This document shows, piece by piece, positions 1 through 10,489 of a stretch of 64,000 bases of DNA; within the stretch, counting starts at the first letter, position 1, and every line of letters begins with the position of its first letter. The DNA is from Crocinitomicaceae bacterium (GTDB lineage Bacteria > Bacteroidota > Bacteroidia > Flavobacteriales_D > Crocinitomicaceae): NCBI GenBank assembly GCA_014762645.1, contig JABURP010000127.1:44379-108378 (forward strand). Reading direction: 5' to 3'. A model generated the notes under the pieces. That model was not told where the DNA came from. It worked only from the letters and a program-made list of their open reading frames with translations, and did no database searches. A program made the position numbers and the translations under genes.

Positions 1-511
1 CAGTTTGTGCTGGGATGTCTATAACATTTCCGTTTATTTCTGCGATAACCGGGTCATCTTCAACCAACCACATTACCCGCTTGATATAAATTTGATTATT
101 TACTTCTTCAGATACCGTAACGGTAGTGTTATAGGTATTAAATGTTGAGGTTCCTGAGCATGTAGGAGTAGCCTGATAGGTTCCGATCATGTAATCCGAC
201 TCGTTAACAACTTGTACATATCGCGTAGCTGTTGCAGCTTTATTACCTTCAGAATCCTGAACATCATAATACTTTCTGTACTCTCCTTTGAGATTTGTAT
301 TGACAGTTCCAGAAATAACTACTTTATCAGAGATATCACCATCTTCATTGTCCATGGCTGTTGCTCCGGCCTCTGAGTATGTTCCGTTAAGCGCAACTGA
401 TTGCTCGATATTTCCATTCAATGTAATTACGGGTTGAATGGTGTCTTCTTTCTTACACGAAAAAGACATTGCGGTTAGAACCCCGAGTGCGATAATTGTG
501 TTTTTCTTCAT
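1..511 (-). CDS. Lipoprotein with DUF5011/Ig-like domain (partial, runs off window start)
   Basis: Reverse-strand ATG at 509-511 translates as MKKNTIIALGVLTAMSFSCKKEDTIQPVITLNGN..., with a lipobox-like SFSC; frame open to base 1; 'GATAMDNEDGDISDKV' resembles DUF5011. Confidence 0.75.
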   Translation of the reverse strand, partial: MKKNTIIALGVLTAMSFSCKKEDTIQPVITLNGNIEQSVALNGTYSEAGATAMDNEDGDISDKVVISGTVNTNLKGEYRKYYDVQDSEGNKAATATRYVQVVNESDYMIGTYQATPTCSGTSTFNTYNTTVTVSEEVNNQIYIKRVMWLVEDDPVIAEINGNVIDIPAQT

Positions 512-600
512 TCTTATTGAATTTGTTCTGGGTCAGCAGAATAGATTAGAACGCAATTTAATCTGATTTATTGAAACGGACAAATAAGCGTTGAGGTTTT

Positions 601-1809
601 TTATTGTCTTCTATTAGCCAGTAAGGGAGGAGGGTCTCCGTTAAAAGGATTCCATCTACCAATGCTTTTGGCGTTTAACCCGGAGGCACGCATAATGGAA
701 CGATCCCCGAAACGCTCACGAATATGGTCCATGGCCTGGTAAAGATTAATAATATTTGAGTCCTCAAACAAATTGATTTGATGTCCTCCTTCTACCAGGT
801 GACTGAAACGTACCCCCACAAGCCGAACAAGTAAGCGTCTGTGATATAACTGCCTGAAAAGTTCAATCGTCAAAGGAATAATCGTATTGTCAGAGGCGGA
901 ATAAGGAATGCGTCTTTGCAAGGTATAGGTTTGAAAATCTGAATACCTGATTTTGACAGTAACGCAAGCGGTGAGTTTGTTTCCCCGCCGTAATTGATAC
1001 ACCAGGTTTTCAGCCATGGCGGTTAAAATGCTCTCCAGTTTTACAACATCAATGGTGTCTTTGTCAAAGGTTCTTTCTGTGGAGATAGACTTGCGCTCAT
1101 GGTACTGAATTACCGGTGAATTGTCAATACCGTTGGCTTTTTTCCACATGATGATCCCATTCTTTCCAAATACCCGTTCCATTACTTCTACAGGCATTTC
1201 CTGAATGGTTTTAATGCGTTTAACACCCAGGTTGCAAAGTGAACGGTACGTTTTATCACCAATCATAGGGATTTTTTTGACTGATAAAGGAGCCAAAAAT
1301 GGTTTTTCAGTTCCTTTTATTACCCTGATTTCATTGTTGGGTTTGGCTTCTCCCGTGGCAATTTTAGATACGGTTTTATTAATGGATAAGCCAAATGAAA
1401 TGGGTAAACCGGTTTCCCGAATAATGCGTTGGCGTAATTCGGAAGCAAATTTATGACACCCATAAAAGCGATCCATCCCAGTGAGATCAGCATAAAATTC
1501 ATCTACAGATGTTTTTTCATAAATAGGAACGGACTCTTTTATAATATCAGTTACTGCATTTGAATATTTGCTGTAGACACCAGAGTTTCCACGTAAAATA
1601 ATAGCTTCAGGGCAAAGTTGCCGGGCCATTCGCATAGGCATGGCCGAGTGAATACCAAAGCGGCGTGCTTCGTACGAACAGGAAGCGACAACACCTCTGT
1701 CAGAAGTACCACCAATAAGCACAGGTTTTCCGTTGAGCCGACTGTCTATCAACCGCTCACACGACACGAAAAAAGTGTCCAGATCCAGATGTATTATTGC
1801 ATTGTCCAT
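601..1809 (-). CDS. dinB: DNA polymerase IV (Y-family)
   Basis: IIHLDLDTFFVSCE, SVDEFYADLTG and GLSINKTVSKIAT motifs of Y-family polymerases. Confidence 0.93.
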   Translation of the reverse strand: MDNAIIHLDLDTFFVSCERLIDSRLNGKPVLIGGTSDRGVVASCSYEARRFGIHSAMPMRMARQLCPEAIILRGNSGVYSKYSNAVTDIIKESVPIYEKTSVDEFYADLTGMDRFYGCHKFASELRQRIIRETGLPISFGLSINKTVSKIATGEAKPNNEIRVIKGTEKPFLAPLSVKKIPMIGDKTYRSLCNLGVKRIKTIQEMPVEVMERVFGKNGIIMWKKANGIDNSPVIQYHERKSISTERTFDKDTIDVVKLESILTAMAENLVYQLRRGNKLTACVTVKIRYSDFQTYTLQRRIPYSASDNTIIPLTIELFRQLYHRRLLVRLVGVRFSHLVEGGHQINLFEDSNIINLYQAMDHIRERFGDRSIMRASGLNAKSIGRWNPFNGDPPPLLANRRQ

Positions 1810-1893
1810 TAAATCGCCCTAATTAATGCCCGCCAACACCACTCAAAAATGTCGGGATTAGCTTTCTTCAATCATTTATTTTTCCTTCCGCTC

Positions 1894-4800
1894 TTATCCC
1901 CAATAATTTATTCTCCTGTTTCGTGTTACTACTTTCTTCTCTTTCTCTTTATCTCTTACTTCTGAATATCTCGGATCCTCTATTACATCCATTTTTTCCA
2001 TGTATTCGGCTTCAACAGTGATACAATCGTAATCTTCAATCACTCTGCCTTTTACTTTGTAAACACCAACACCCCTAAAGGGATATTTTGCTGCAACCTG
2101 TGGAAAATGGACTGTATCCAGCCAGTGTCCTTCTTTATCCAGAAAAGTTCCGAAAAACATAGTTTTGCCACTTTTGGTTGATGTGTGTTTACGGTGAATG
2201 AGGTAACCTTTTATCCATACACTTTTTCCAATATGATTGGGGAGATCTTTTGCTAACACGTGTGGAGTATTATCCGATCGGGTAATACTAAAAGGTGAGT
2301 GAAGAGGGAAACCGAGCAATTCTATTTGATCAAATGTATCTTCCTGCCAGGAGTTTTCTAACTGGGGTATTTCATATTCAGGGCGCTGGATGCGAAAAAG
2401 ATCCCGTACCTGATAATTGTCAAATGAACCTTTAGCTTTTTGTTTGCTGTTTGTGTTCCCAAGTTTGAAATGTGCCTCCCATAACAGGCTGCGCTTGTCT
2501 TTATCTGTAAATCGGAAGGCATCAATGCGAATCAAAATACTGATCTGTTCCAGTGAAATAGCAACGCGATCCAAAAAATCATTAAACCCTTTGAAAAGGC
2601 CATTTTCATTCCGTTCGTTGAGGATTGAAATCGCTGTTTTGTATTCAAAAGAATGCAGCTGATTAAACCCAAGGACAATGTCTTTTTCATAAAGAACCGT
2701 TTCATAAAAACTTCGGTTAACGCATGGCGGATGAATCTTACCTCCGTGCATTCTAGCTTCATGCACATAGAGTTCTGTACGATAAAATCCCCCAAAATTA
2801 TTGATGGTAGCAACCATATATTCTAATGGATAGTATGCCTTCAGGAATAAACTCTGGTAACTTTCTACTGCGTAAGAGGCAGAATGTCCTTTGGCAAAAG
2901 CATACCCGGCAAAGCTTTCGGTTTGTCGCCACACCTCTGCAGTAAGCTCAGGAGAATGCCCCTTTTCATGAATGCAATTGTGAAAAAATTTCTCTTTGAT
3001 CTGTTCAAACTCTTCTCTTGACCGGTACTTTCCCGACATTCCCCGGCGCATTTTATCTGCTTCCCCAAGTGTAAGCCCTGCAAAGTAATGAGCCACTTTG
3101 ATTACATCCTCCTGATATACCATTACACCATACGTTTCGGGCATGAGCTCCAATAACACCGGATGCGCATCTTTACGCTTTTCAGGATTGCGATAACGTT
3201 GAATGTATTCCTGCATCATCCCTGATTGTGCTACCCCGGGGCGAATTACAGAGCTGGCAGCTACCAGGCCCAGATAATGGTCAACCCGTAGCTTGCGTAA
3301 AAGCATCCGCATAGCAGGAGACTCTACATAAAAACACCCGATAGCTTTGGCCTGACTGAGCATTTTTTTAATCCGCACATCTCGCTTAAAACGCTTCATG
3401 TCATGAATGTCGATTTCTTGATTTTCCTTCCCCGATTTATAGATGATTTCAAGCGTGTCTTTGATCTTTCCCAACCCCCGTTGACTGAGAATATCAAACT
3501 TGTACAAACCAACATCTTCTGCAATGTGCATGTCAAATTGAATAGTGGGATACCCTTTCGGAGGCATGAAGGTAGGAGTGAAATAATGAATGGGCTTTTC
3601 GGCAATGAGTATACCACTGGCATGAATACTTAAATGACTGGGAAACCCGTGAATATAATTGCTGTATTTGACCACTAAATCTGTCAAGTGATTCAATTCC
3701 CACGTCTGGATGTAATTTTTACTCAGTTTGTCGATCTCAGCTTTGGGTAAACCAAAAACTTTGCCCAGTTCACGCCGAACAGACCTCGCTTTGAAGGTGT
3801 TATATGTTGCCACCAATGCCACATTTTTAAAGCGATTAAAAATGTATTTTGTAACATCATCCCGGTCTGTCCATGAAAAATCTATATCAAAATCAGGAGG
3901 ATTTAGCCGATAAAGATTAATGAATCGCTCAAAGAATAAATCAAGCTCAATGGGGTCCACATCTGTAATTCGCAATAAATAAGCAATTACGGAATTTGCA
4001 CCACTTCCTCTGCCAACATAAAAGTAACCTTTCGACCGGGCGTAAGAAACAATGTCCCAGTTAATAAGAAAATAGGAGATGAATCCCATTTTTCGGATGG
4101 TGTCTAACTCTTTTTTTACCCGTGCGCGAATTTCAGCTGTTTCTTCGGGGTAACGATATTTTATTCCTTTTTCACAAAGATTCAACAAGAGCTTTTCGTC
4201 TTCTTCAGCACTGCCGGTATAATGTTTTTGATTTTGCGGAGGAGCAGTATCTGAAAGATCAAAATGAATGGATGATTCATTCAGGATTTTTTGGGTATTG
4301 GATATGATGTTGGGAAAAGGCGCGTATAGGTTTAGCAACTCATTTTCAGAAAGCATTTTATGCTTGGGGCTGGCTTGTTCAGATTTTGGCAGCTTGCTTA
4401 ATAGTGTGTTTTTGTCAATAGCTCTGAGTAGACGGTGTGCATTAAAATCTTTTTTGTTTCGGAAAGTAACAGTTTGTAAGATCACCATTTTTGAAGTGTC
4501 TATTTTTTTGATGCGGATGAAATCCAAATCTTCTGGGGTGACACCTACATATTCATTCGGTTGAAGGGAGTGTTTTTTGAAAGTGCTACGGCTGCGGTTG
4601 AAAGGATAGACGACAAATGCATTTCGAAACGCCGGAGCTTGTGCAGGAATTTCTTTGATACCATTTTCAATAACTGTTTTGTTGAGTAGAAAAGGAGAGA
4701 GGTATTCGTTTATTTCCTGAAATCCGGTATTGTTTTTGGCAATAGCAACAAAAAGCTGATGGACACCATTTCTGAAATCAATGCCAAAAACAGGACGAAT

Positions 4801-4965
4801 ACCAAAATTTGGTGCTTCACGAAGAATACTCAAACACGCTGAAGTGTTATTGATATCTGTAATAGCAAAAGAAGTAATGCCATTTTGTTGGGCAAGCTTT
4901 AACAGATCTTTCGGGCTGATGGTTCCATAGCGCAAACTGTAATATGTGTGCGTGTTTAAATACAT
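1894..4965 (-). CDS. dnaE: DNA polymerase III alpha subunit, short (1023 aa) second-copy type
   Basis: PHP-like N-terminus, VGRGSGANSVIAYLL, catalytic PDFDIDF, GYAFAKGHSASYA; OB-fold C-terminus; upstream of dinB in the same direction. Confidence 0.9.
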   Translation of the reverse strand: MYLNTHTYYSLRYGTISPKDLLKLAQQNGITSFAITDINNTSACLSILREAPNFGIRPVFGIDFRNGVHQLFVAIAKNNTGFQEINEYLSPFLLNKTVIENGIKEIPAQAPAFRNAFVVYPFNRSRSTFKKHSLQPNEYVGVTPEDLDFIRIKKIDTSKMVILQTVTFRNKKDFNAHRLLRAIDKNTLLSKLPKSEQASPKHKMLSENELLNLYAPFPNIISNTQKILNESSIHFDLSDTAPPQNQKHYTGSAEEDEKLLLNLCEKGIKYRYPEETAEIRARVKKELDTIRKMGFISYFLINWDIVSYARSKGYFYVGRGSGANSVIAYLLRITDVDPIELDLFFERFINLYRLNPPDFDIDFSWTDRDDVTKYIFNRFKNVALVATYNTFKARSVRRELGKVFGLPKAEIDKLSKNYIQTWELNHLTDLVVKYSNYIHGFPSHLSIHASGILIAEKPIHYFTPTFMPPKGYPTIQFDMHIAEDVGLYKFDILSQRGLGKIKDTLEIIYKSGKENQEIDIHDMKRFKRDVRIKKMLSQAKAIGCFYVESPAMRMLLRKLRVDHYLGLVAASSVIRPGVAQSGMMQEYIQRYRNPEKRKDAHPVLLELMPETYGVMVYQEDVIKVAHYFAGLTLGEADKMRRGMSGKYRSREEFEQIKEKFFHNCIHEKGHSPELTAEVWRQTESFAGYAFAKGHSASYAVESYQSLFLKAYYPLEYMVATINNFGGFYRTELYVHEARMHGGKIHPPCVNRSFYETVLYEKDIVLGFNQLHSFEYKTAISILNERNENGLFKGFNDFLDRVAISLEQISILIRIDAFRFTDKDKRSLLWEAHFKLGNTNSKQKAKGSFDNYQVRDLFRIQRPEYEIPQLENSWQEDTFDQIELLGFPLHSPFSITRSDNTPHVLAKDLPNHIGKSVWIKGYLIHRKHTSTKSGKTMFFGTFLDKEGHWLDTVHFPQVAAKYPFRGVGVYKVKGRVIEDYDCITVEAEYMEKMDVIEDPRYSEVRDKEKEKKVVTRNRRINYWG

Positions 4966-5198
4966 AATATGTCTTAGCTACTTCTACCAAAAAAGTGTCT
5001 TTTGTCTTTATACCGTCCGCTTTTTAGTTCTTAAATCTTCGTCCCTATAAAACCTCCCGATACAATTATTTCTTTACCCATTACAGGTTAAAGGATTAAG
5101 TTTTCTACACAAAAATATTAAAAAATCGTCAATAAAATGATTAAAAAATAATCAAAATAGTATTCTTCATTTGTAATTCCTACATTTAGATTTATACA

Positions 5199-5807
5199 TT
5201 GTTGACTATGAGATCACTGCTCGTAATACTGCTTTCACTTATGTTGAGTGAGGCGTATGCACAAACAGATCAAATCGAAAAGATTTGTAAGGAATATGAT
5301 GAAAAACTTTCCAGGGCTGCCGAAGAAGAAATACCGGAATCTGTTCCAAATTTAAAAGTGAACTGTACACTTACTAAAAGAGCGATAGGTCCGGTAGATC
5401 ATCAAATCACCATTTATTTTGATGAGCATGAGCACGAAGTTGAAGATATGGGAGATGAGCTCATGAAAGAGGCAGTAATAAGAAAGGTTGAGTTCGAAAT
5501 AAGTGCGGCTTCTTACACTGTCAATTACAGTTATTACTTTAATGAAGCTGGTTTATTGATTAAATATGTGGAACGAAGTATCGGTTACGAGTGTTTTCTC
5601 AAACAGGTATATTTCAATGAAAAATTACCCGTCCGCATCCAACAGGATAAAATAACAGGCGATAATTGTATGTCTGAAAAGGAAGCGGAGGTGTATGACC
5701 ACACCGAACTTTCAAAAAAGGAAAAAGCATCAGCCACATGGTTACTGGAAGATGCCGATAAATTCAGGCAAATTCTCTTCGCGAACTACGAATTATTTAA
5801 AGATTAA
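5199..5807 (+). CDS. Hypothetical secreted protein
   Basis: ORF with N-terminal signal peptide (MRSLLVILLSLMLSEAYAQ); no recognised family. Confidence 0.7.
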   Translation: MLTMRSLLVILLSLMLSEAYAQTDQIEKICKEYDEKLSRAAEEEIPESVPNLKVNCTLTKRAIGPVDHQITIYFDEHEHEVEDMGDELMKEAVIRKVEFEISAASYTVNYSYYFNEAGLLIKYVERSIGYECFLKQVYFNEKLPVRIQQDKITGDNCMSEKEAEVYDHTELSKKEKASATWLLEDADKFRQILFANYELFKD

Positions 5808-5846
5808 AAACGCGGGGTAGAAATAGACGTACTCTAACTACAGTAA

Positions 5847-6773
5847 TTACAGTCTCGGGAATCCAATTGTTTGGTTAGAACCACCTAATTTGTACACCAT
5901 CAACACCTCATGCGTGCCACTGTAGAAATTATTAAGGGCTGAAAAGCCATATTCATAACCATAAGACAACAACAACTGCGGCACAATGTAAATCTGCATA
6001 CTGGCCATCAGGTCATTACTTGATCTGTAAGAAAGTCCAATTCCAAACCTATCTTTAAACATGGTGTTGATATTGAAATCTACCTGTAAAGGAGCTCCGG
6101 AAACTTGCTTCAGTAAAGTTGAGAAAATGACATTGTGCTTTTCTTTAATGGTCCATTTATATCCACCGTGTAAATAGTAGTGGATGTCCTTGGCATTAAA
6201 TTTCACCTCTCCTGATGGTCCACCATTCACTTCAACTACTCTGTTTTGTAGAATATTTGGCATCACAAATCCTACATAAAAGCTGTTACGGTAAAAGTAA
6301 GAGCTGAACTTAAAGTTTGGCAAAGCAAAAACCGGTGTGTTATTGGTATACAAAGGGTCGTTAGGATCTGTAGTAACAATTTCGTCCAGGTTGGCCCTTA
6401 TTAGGTTCAAATCAGCAGAAGCACTTAAAATCCACCTGCTGTTTTCTCCAGTCTTTATTTTATAAGCGTAAGAAAGCGCAATGTCTGTAGAATTATTCAC
6501 ACCTACCTGATCCATAATAGCTGTAAGACCTATAAAATGCGATTTCTTCTTATTCAAAGGCATGTTGTAGTTAACACCACCCAAATGCGGAGCTCCTTCA
6601 AAACCTACCCATTGATTTTTGTAGATCAGGGACATGTTAATCTCATCCATTGTTCCAATTGAAGCAGGATTCAAAAATGGTTGATGAATCGTGTATTGTC
6701 CAATATGGAACTGATTCTGAGCTTGACCGCCGAATCCAATGCAAACTGCTATAACTACTAATATCTTCTTCAT
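5847..6773 (-). CDS. PorP/SprF family type IX secretion system membrane protein
   Basis: QFHIGQYTIHQPFLNPASIGTMDEINMSLIYKNQWVGFEGAP is typical of the PorP/SprF N-terminus. Confidence 0.92.
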   Translation of the reverse strand: MKKILVVIAVCIGFGGQAQNQFHIGQYTIHQPFLNPASIGTMDEINMSLIYKNQWVGFEGAPHLGGVNYNMPLNKKKSHFIGLTAIMDQVGVNNSTDIALSYAYKIKTGENSRWILSASADLNLIRANLDEIVTTDPNDPLYTNNTPVFALPNFKFSSYFYRNSFYVGFVMPNILQNRVVEVNGGPSGEVKFNAKDIHYYLHGGYKWTIKEKHNVIFSTLLKQVSGAPLQVDFNINTMFKDRFGIGLSYRSSNDLMASMQIYIVPQLLLSYGYEYGFSALNNFYSGTHEVLMVYKLGGSNQTIGFPRL

Positions 6774-6775
6774 CT

Positions 6776-9700
6776 TTATTTTCTTCTTAGGTCAATAAAT
6801 CCGTTAATTGGCTCATCACCATTACCGAGGTCCAGGACGAAGTAGTAAGTTCCATCCACTACTTCATCTCCCATGATCGTCATTTTAGCACCGGCCGAGC
6901 TTCCATCCCAGTCATTTAAATAAGGTGAGGCTTCATATACTTTATCTCCCCAACGGTTGAATATCACAATTGAATTGTCAGGGTATTGTTCAAGATATTG
7001 GATCACAAATGTATCATTGAAGCCATCTCCGTTCGGTGTAAATCCATTTGGTATACCCACTGGTAATTGATCTTGTACTGTGAAATATATCGTAGCTCGT
7101 TCACAAATACTTGCGCATGTTTGATCACAAATTTCATAAACGAGACTGTCGGCTCCTGTGAAGCCAGTATTCGGAATGTATTCAAACTCGCCATTACCAA
7201 GGTATGAAGCTGAACCATTCACTGGATTGTCAATAATGGTAATTGTGTTAACATCACCTGTATCATTGGTGTACGCATTAATAGTGACTGGGGTATTTGG
7301 ATAGGTCGAAATATAATCATCATTTGCAGCCAGGTTGGACAGGTCCGAAAAGCCAACCGATACTTGCCAGGTATTATCACAACCATTACCATCCGTTACG
7401 GTTAACGTATATGTTCCGGCATCTAAATCTCCAACAGAAAGTGTATTGCCAACGTTATTTAATCCATCATTCCACAGATAAGTATAAGAAGGTGTACCAA
7501 TTACTGTCAATCCACTAATTGTTCCTCCACCATTAATACAATTTGCATTACTAATCTGCACGCTTGACGTATCAATTTGTGGAAGATCATTTACAGTGAC
7601 AACTAAAGAATCCTGTCCTTCACAACCATTGGCATCAGAGCCGGTTACTGTATATGTAGTAGTAACACCTGGTGTAACAGTCACATTTTGTCCCGGGAAT
7701 GTTGCACCTGTACTTGCGTCCCAGTTATAGGTAGAAACACCTGTTCCGTTTGCAGATAAATTAACAGATTCGCCAAGGCAAATAGTTTCATCTGCACTTG
7801 CCAATACAGTTGGTAGAGGATTTACAGTGACCACAATGTCATCCGTGTCCGTACAGTTGTTAGCATCTGTTACAGTAACAATATATGTTGTGGTTGAAGA
7901 TGGAGAGACACTTTGATTTTGACCTGCTCCTAAACCGTTATCCCAACTATAACTTGTACCTCCTGAGGCGGATAGATTGGCAGTTTCACCTTCACATATT
8001 GCAATGTCTGTTCCTGCATTTGCAGTAGGTAACGGGTTAACTGTAATAGTTACTGAGGCTGAACCTGAGCAACCACCGCCATCATCTACATTAACCGTAT
8101 AAGTTGTCGTAGAAGTTGGTGAAATTACATGTGTGGCACCAGCACCCAGGCCATTGTCCCAGGTATAGTTAACACCTCCTGAAGCGGATAATGTATACGA
8201 TTCACCCTGACAAATATCTGCATCTGATCCTGCATCCGGCGAAAGTGCGGCTCCCACGTCAATAAATATATCGTCAGTGTCCACACAGCCATTGGCATCA
8301 GTTACCGTTACGGTGTAAGTCACTGGGCTGGTAATATTGGTAAGGTTTTGGGTTGCCCCTGCTCCTAAACCACCATCCCACATATAAGATACACCACCGG
8401 TTGCAGTAATTGTTGCGCTACCACCATTACAAACCGTAATATCGTTTCCTGCAAAGGCATTTGGTAATGGGTTTACGGTAACTAAAACATCATCCGTATC
8501 CTGACAACCGAAGCCATTACTTACAGTAACAGTGTAAGTTGTGCTGGAAGCTGGTGAAACATTTTCTGTTGCATTAGTTCCACCTGAACTCCATGAATAT
8601 CCGGTTCCTCCGGATGCCGTTAGTGTTGCAGTTTGTCCTACGCAAATTGCCTGATCAGTGCCGGCATTAGCATTAGGAGCTGGGTTTACATTCACAGTGA
8701 CAGCATCTACATCCTGGCATCCATTACCGTCAGTTACAGTGACATTATAGGTAGTGGTTGAGTTTGGAGATACAGTTTGATTCGATCCACTAGCTGGTAT
8801 ATCCCAGTTATATGAATAAGATCCATCTCCACCGTTTGCCGTAGCTGCTAAATTCGCTGACTCATTATCACAAATGGTTTGGTCAGAACCTGCGTTTGCA
8901 GTAGGGTTATCATTAACGGTAACATAAACAGATGCCGAAGTGGTGGTTCCACACAAGCCCTGTATTTCTACCATGTACTCTGTACTTTGAGTCGGAGATA
9001 CTGTTTCTGATGCATTGGTTGAACTAAATCCAGGAGGATTAGAGGACCAGTTATAGGTGTATGGACCGGGTCCGTCAACAAGAGCAGTTATGGCTGTTGA
9101 AGATCCATCACAGATAAATTCCTGTGCGGCTACAGCCTCTACCACCTGAACTCCTGAAGTTGCTGTAATGGTATAAGAACAAATATCTCCGGCAAATCCA
9201 TCAACTACAATGTAATAGGTGTTTCCAATTGTGAGGCCGGTAGCTAAAACCGTTTGTGAACTGGTAGTTTCAAGAAAATTTGAAACGGCTACGAAATTTG
9301 TACAGTTGGTTCCTTCAAAAATCTGCATTTGCATTCCATTACCATTTTGACAGGAAGAAATCTCAACGAACAATTCAGCAGTTGTTGCACTGGCTGTAAA
9401 TTGTAGCCAACTGTTATTATCAATTTGAACAGGAGATGTGCCTGTGTATCCTGTCCCGAAAACGCAACCTGGTGTTGGACTCGCCGGGTTTCCGATACCA
9501 CACATATTATCAGGTGTATCTATCGTGTAGGCACTTGAAGTTACTCCACCGTAACCGTTCAGGTCACATATTTGTTGTGCATTTGCACAGTTATCATTAT
9601 CCGGTGAGGTTACACAAATTTGAAATTCACCATTATTGTTGTTACCGTATTCCCAAACACGAATGAACATAGTAGCACCTGGGACAAGTCCGGTTTGATA

Positions 9701-10489
9701 GATGTGTGGCATTAAAATCCCATCTCCGGGTTCTCCATCATCATCACAAGCTACTAGTGTTGGTGATCCACAAGGGCCAGAATACAACGCCATAGCTCCG
9801 TCTGAAAAATCAACAGATGCAGTGTGGATATCCAATTGTCCGCTGGCAGGTACCACAACTGAGAACCAAACATCTCCGCCGGCGTAACCTCCCTGATAAG
9901 GAGAAGATCCACCACAACCAGAAGGGGTTCCAACGCTTGAGCCAATAGAACCGGCATTTGTGAACGTAAGGTAGTTACAAGATGGTGTTACATCTGGCAA
10001 TGAATAGGCCGAGCACGGTTCGTTATTGTCTGGTGGCGCCAAACCTGTTACGCACACCTGAAATGTTGATGTTCCTGAACCTACGCCATAATGATATACT
10101 CTGAAATAATAGGTGTTTCCCGGAGTAAGCCCTGTAGCCTGAAGTACTTCAAGTCCATTTAAACCATTGACGTCCTGACAGTAAACACTGGTTAATGAAC
10201 CACAAGTTCCGGAATACAATTGAATAACCGCATCATAGCCTACCGTTGGACTCACCGTAATATCCATTTCGGAGCTATTGGCGACAAAGGAGTACCAAAC
10301 ATCATCATCTGCGTTTCCACCACCCGAACAAGTAGGATAGGATTGTGTTGCATTTCCAGAAGTTCCTGCTTGAAATGAACATTGAGTCAGGGTGGGAGTG
10401 ATGGCAACAGCATCTAAACATTCATCCCCCTGGGCAAATATCATTCCCGTAATTGCAGAGAATGAAATAAGAGTTAATAGCTTTTTCAT
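6776..10489 (-). CDS. Large secreted repeat protein with gliding-motility-associated C-terminal domain
   Basis: Signal peptide; three N-terminal pre-peptidase C-like repeats; tandem Ig/PKD-like repeats ('NAGTDQAICVGQTATLTASGG...TTYTVTV'); C-terminal 'GIPNGFTPNGDGFNDTFVIQYLEQYPDNSIVIFNRWGDKVYEA'. Confidence 0.92.
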   Translation of the reverse strand: MKKLLTLISFSAITGMIFAQGDECLDAVAITPTLTQCSFQAGTSGNATQSYPTCSGGGNADDDVWYSFVANSSEMDITVSPTVGYDAVIQLYSGTCGSLTSVYCQDVNGLNGLEVLQATGLTPGNTYYFRVYHYGVGSGTSTFQVCVTGLAPPDNNEPCSAYSLPDVTPSCNYLTFTNAGSIGSSVGTPSGCGGSSPYQGGYAGGDVWFSVVVPASGQLDIHTASVDFSDGAMALYSGPCGSPTLVACDDDGEPGDGILMPHIYQTGLVPGATMFIRVWEYGNNNNGEFQICVTSPDNDNCANAQQICDLNGYGGVTSSAYTIDTPDNMCGIGNPASPTPGCVFGTGYTGTSPVQIDNNSWLQFTASATTAELFVEISSCQNGNGMQMQIFEGTNCTNFVAVSNFLETTSSQTVLATGLTIGNTYYIVVDGFAGDICSYTITATSGVQVVEAVAAQEFICDGSSTAITALVDGPGPYTYNWSSNPPGFSSTNASETVSPTQSTEYMVEIQGLCGTTTSASVYVTVNDNPTANAGSDQTICDNESANLAATANGGDGSYSYNWDIPASGSNQTVSPNSTTTYNVTVTDGNGCQDVDAVTVNVNPAPNANAGTDQAICVGQTATLTASGGTGYSWSSGGTNATENVSPASSTTYTVTVSNGFGCQDTDDVLVTVNPLPNAFAGNDITVCNGGSATITATGGVSYMWDGGLGAGATQNLTNITSPVTYTVTVTDANGCVDTDDIFIDVGAALSPDAGSDADICQGESYTLSASGGVNYTWDNGLGAGATHVISPTSTTTYTVNVDDGGGCSGSASVTITVNPLPTANAGTDIAICEGETANLSASGGTSYSWDNGLGAGQNQSVSPSSTTTYIVTVTDANNCTDTDDIVVTVNPLPTVLASADETICLGESVNLSANGTGVSTYNWDASTGATFPGQNVTVTPGVTTTYTVTGSDANGCEGQDSLVVTVNDLPQIDTSSVQISNANCINGGGTISGLTVIGTPSYTYLWNDGLNNVGNTLSVGDLDAGTYTLTVTDGNGCDNTWQVSVGFSDLSNLAANDDYISTYPNTPVTINAYTNDTGDVNTITIIDNPVNGSASYLGNGEFEYIPNTGFTGADSLVYEICDQTCASICERATIYFTVQDQLPVGIPNGFTPNGDGFNDTFVIQYLEQYPDNSIVIFNRWGDKVYEASPYLNDWDGSSAGAKMTIMGDEVVDGTYYFVLDLGNGDEPINGFIDLRRK
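7560..8960 (-). repeat. Tandem Ig/PKD-like protein-coding repeats inside the large secreted protein
   Basis: Recurring units 'DADICQGESYTLSASGGVNYTWDNGLGAGATHVISPTSTTTYTVNVDDGGGCSG' of roughly 75-85 aa; boundaries approximate. Confidence 0.8.

Noticed and set aside
7560-8960. Regular periodicity that might suggest a CRISPR or satellite array
   Set aside because: The repeats are diverged, coding, and explained by Ig/PKD-like protein domains
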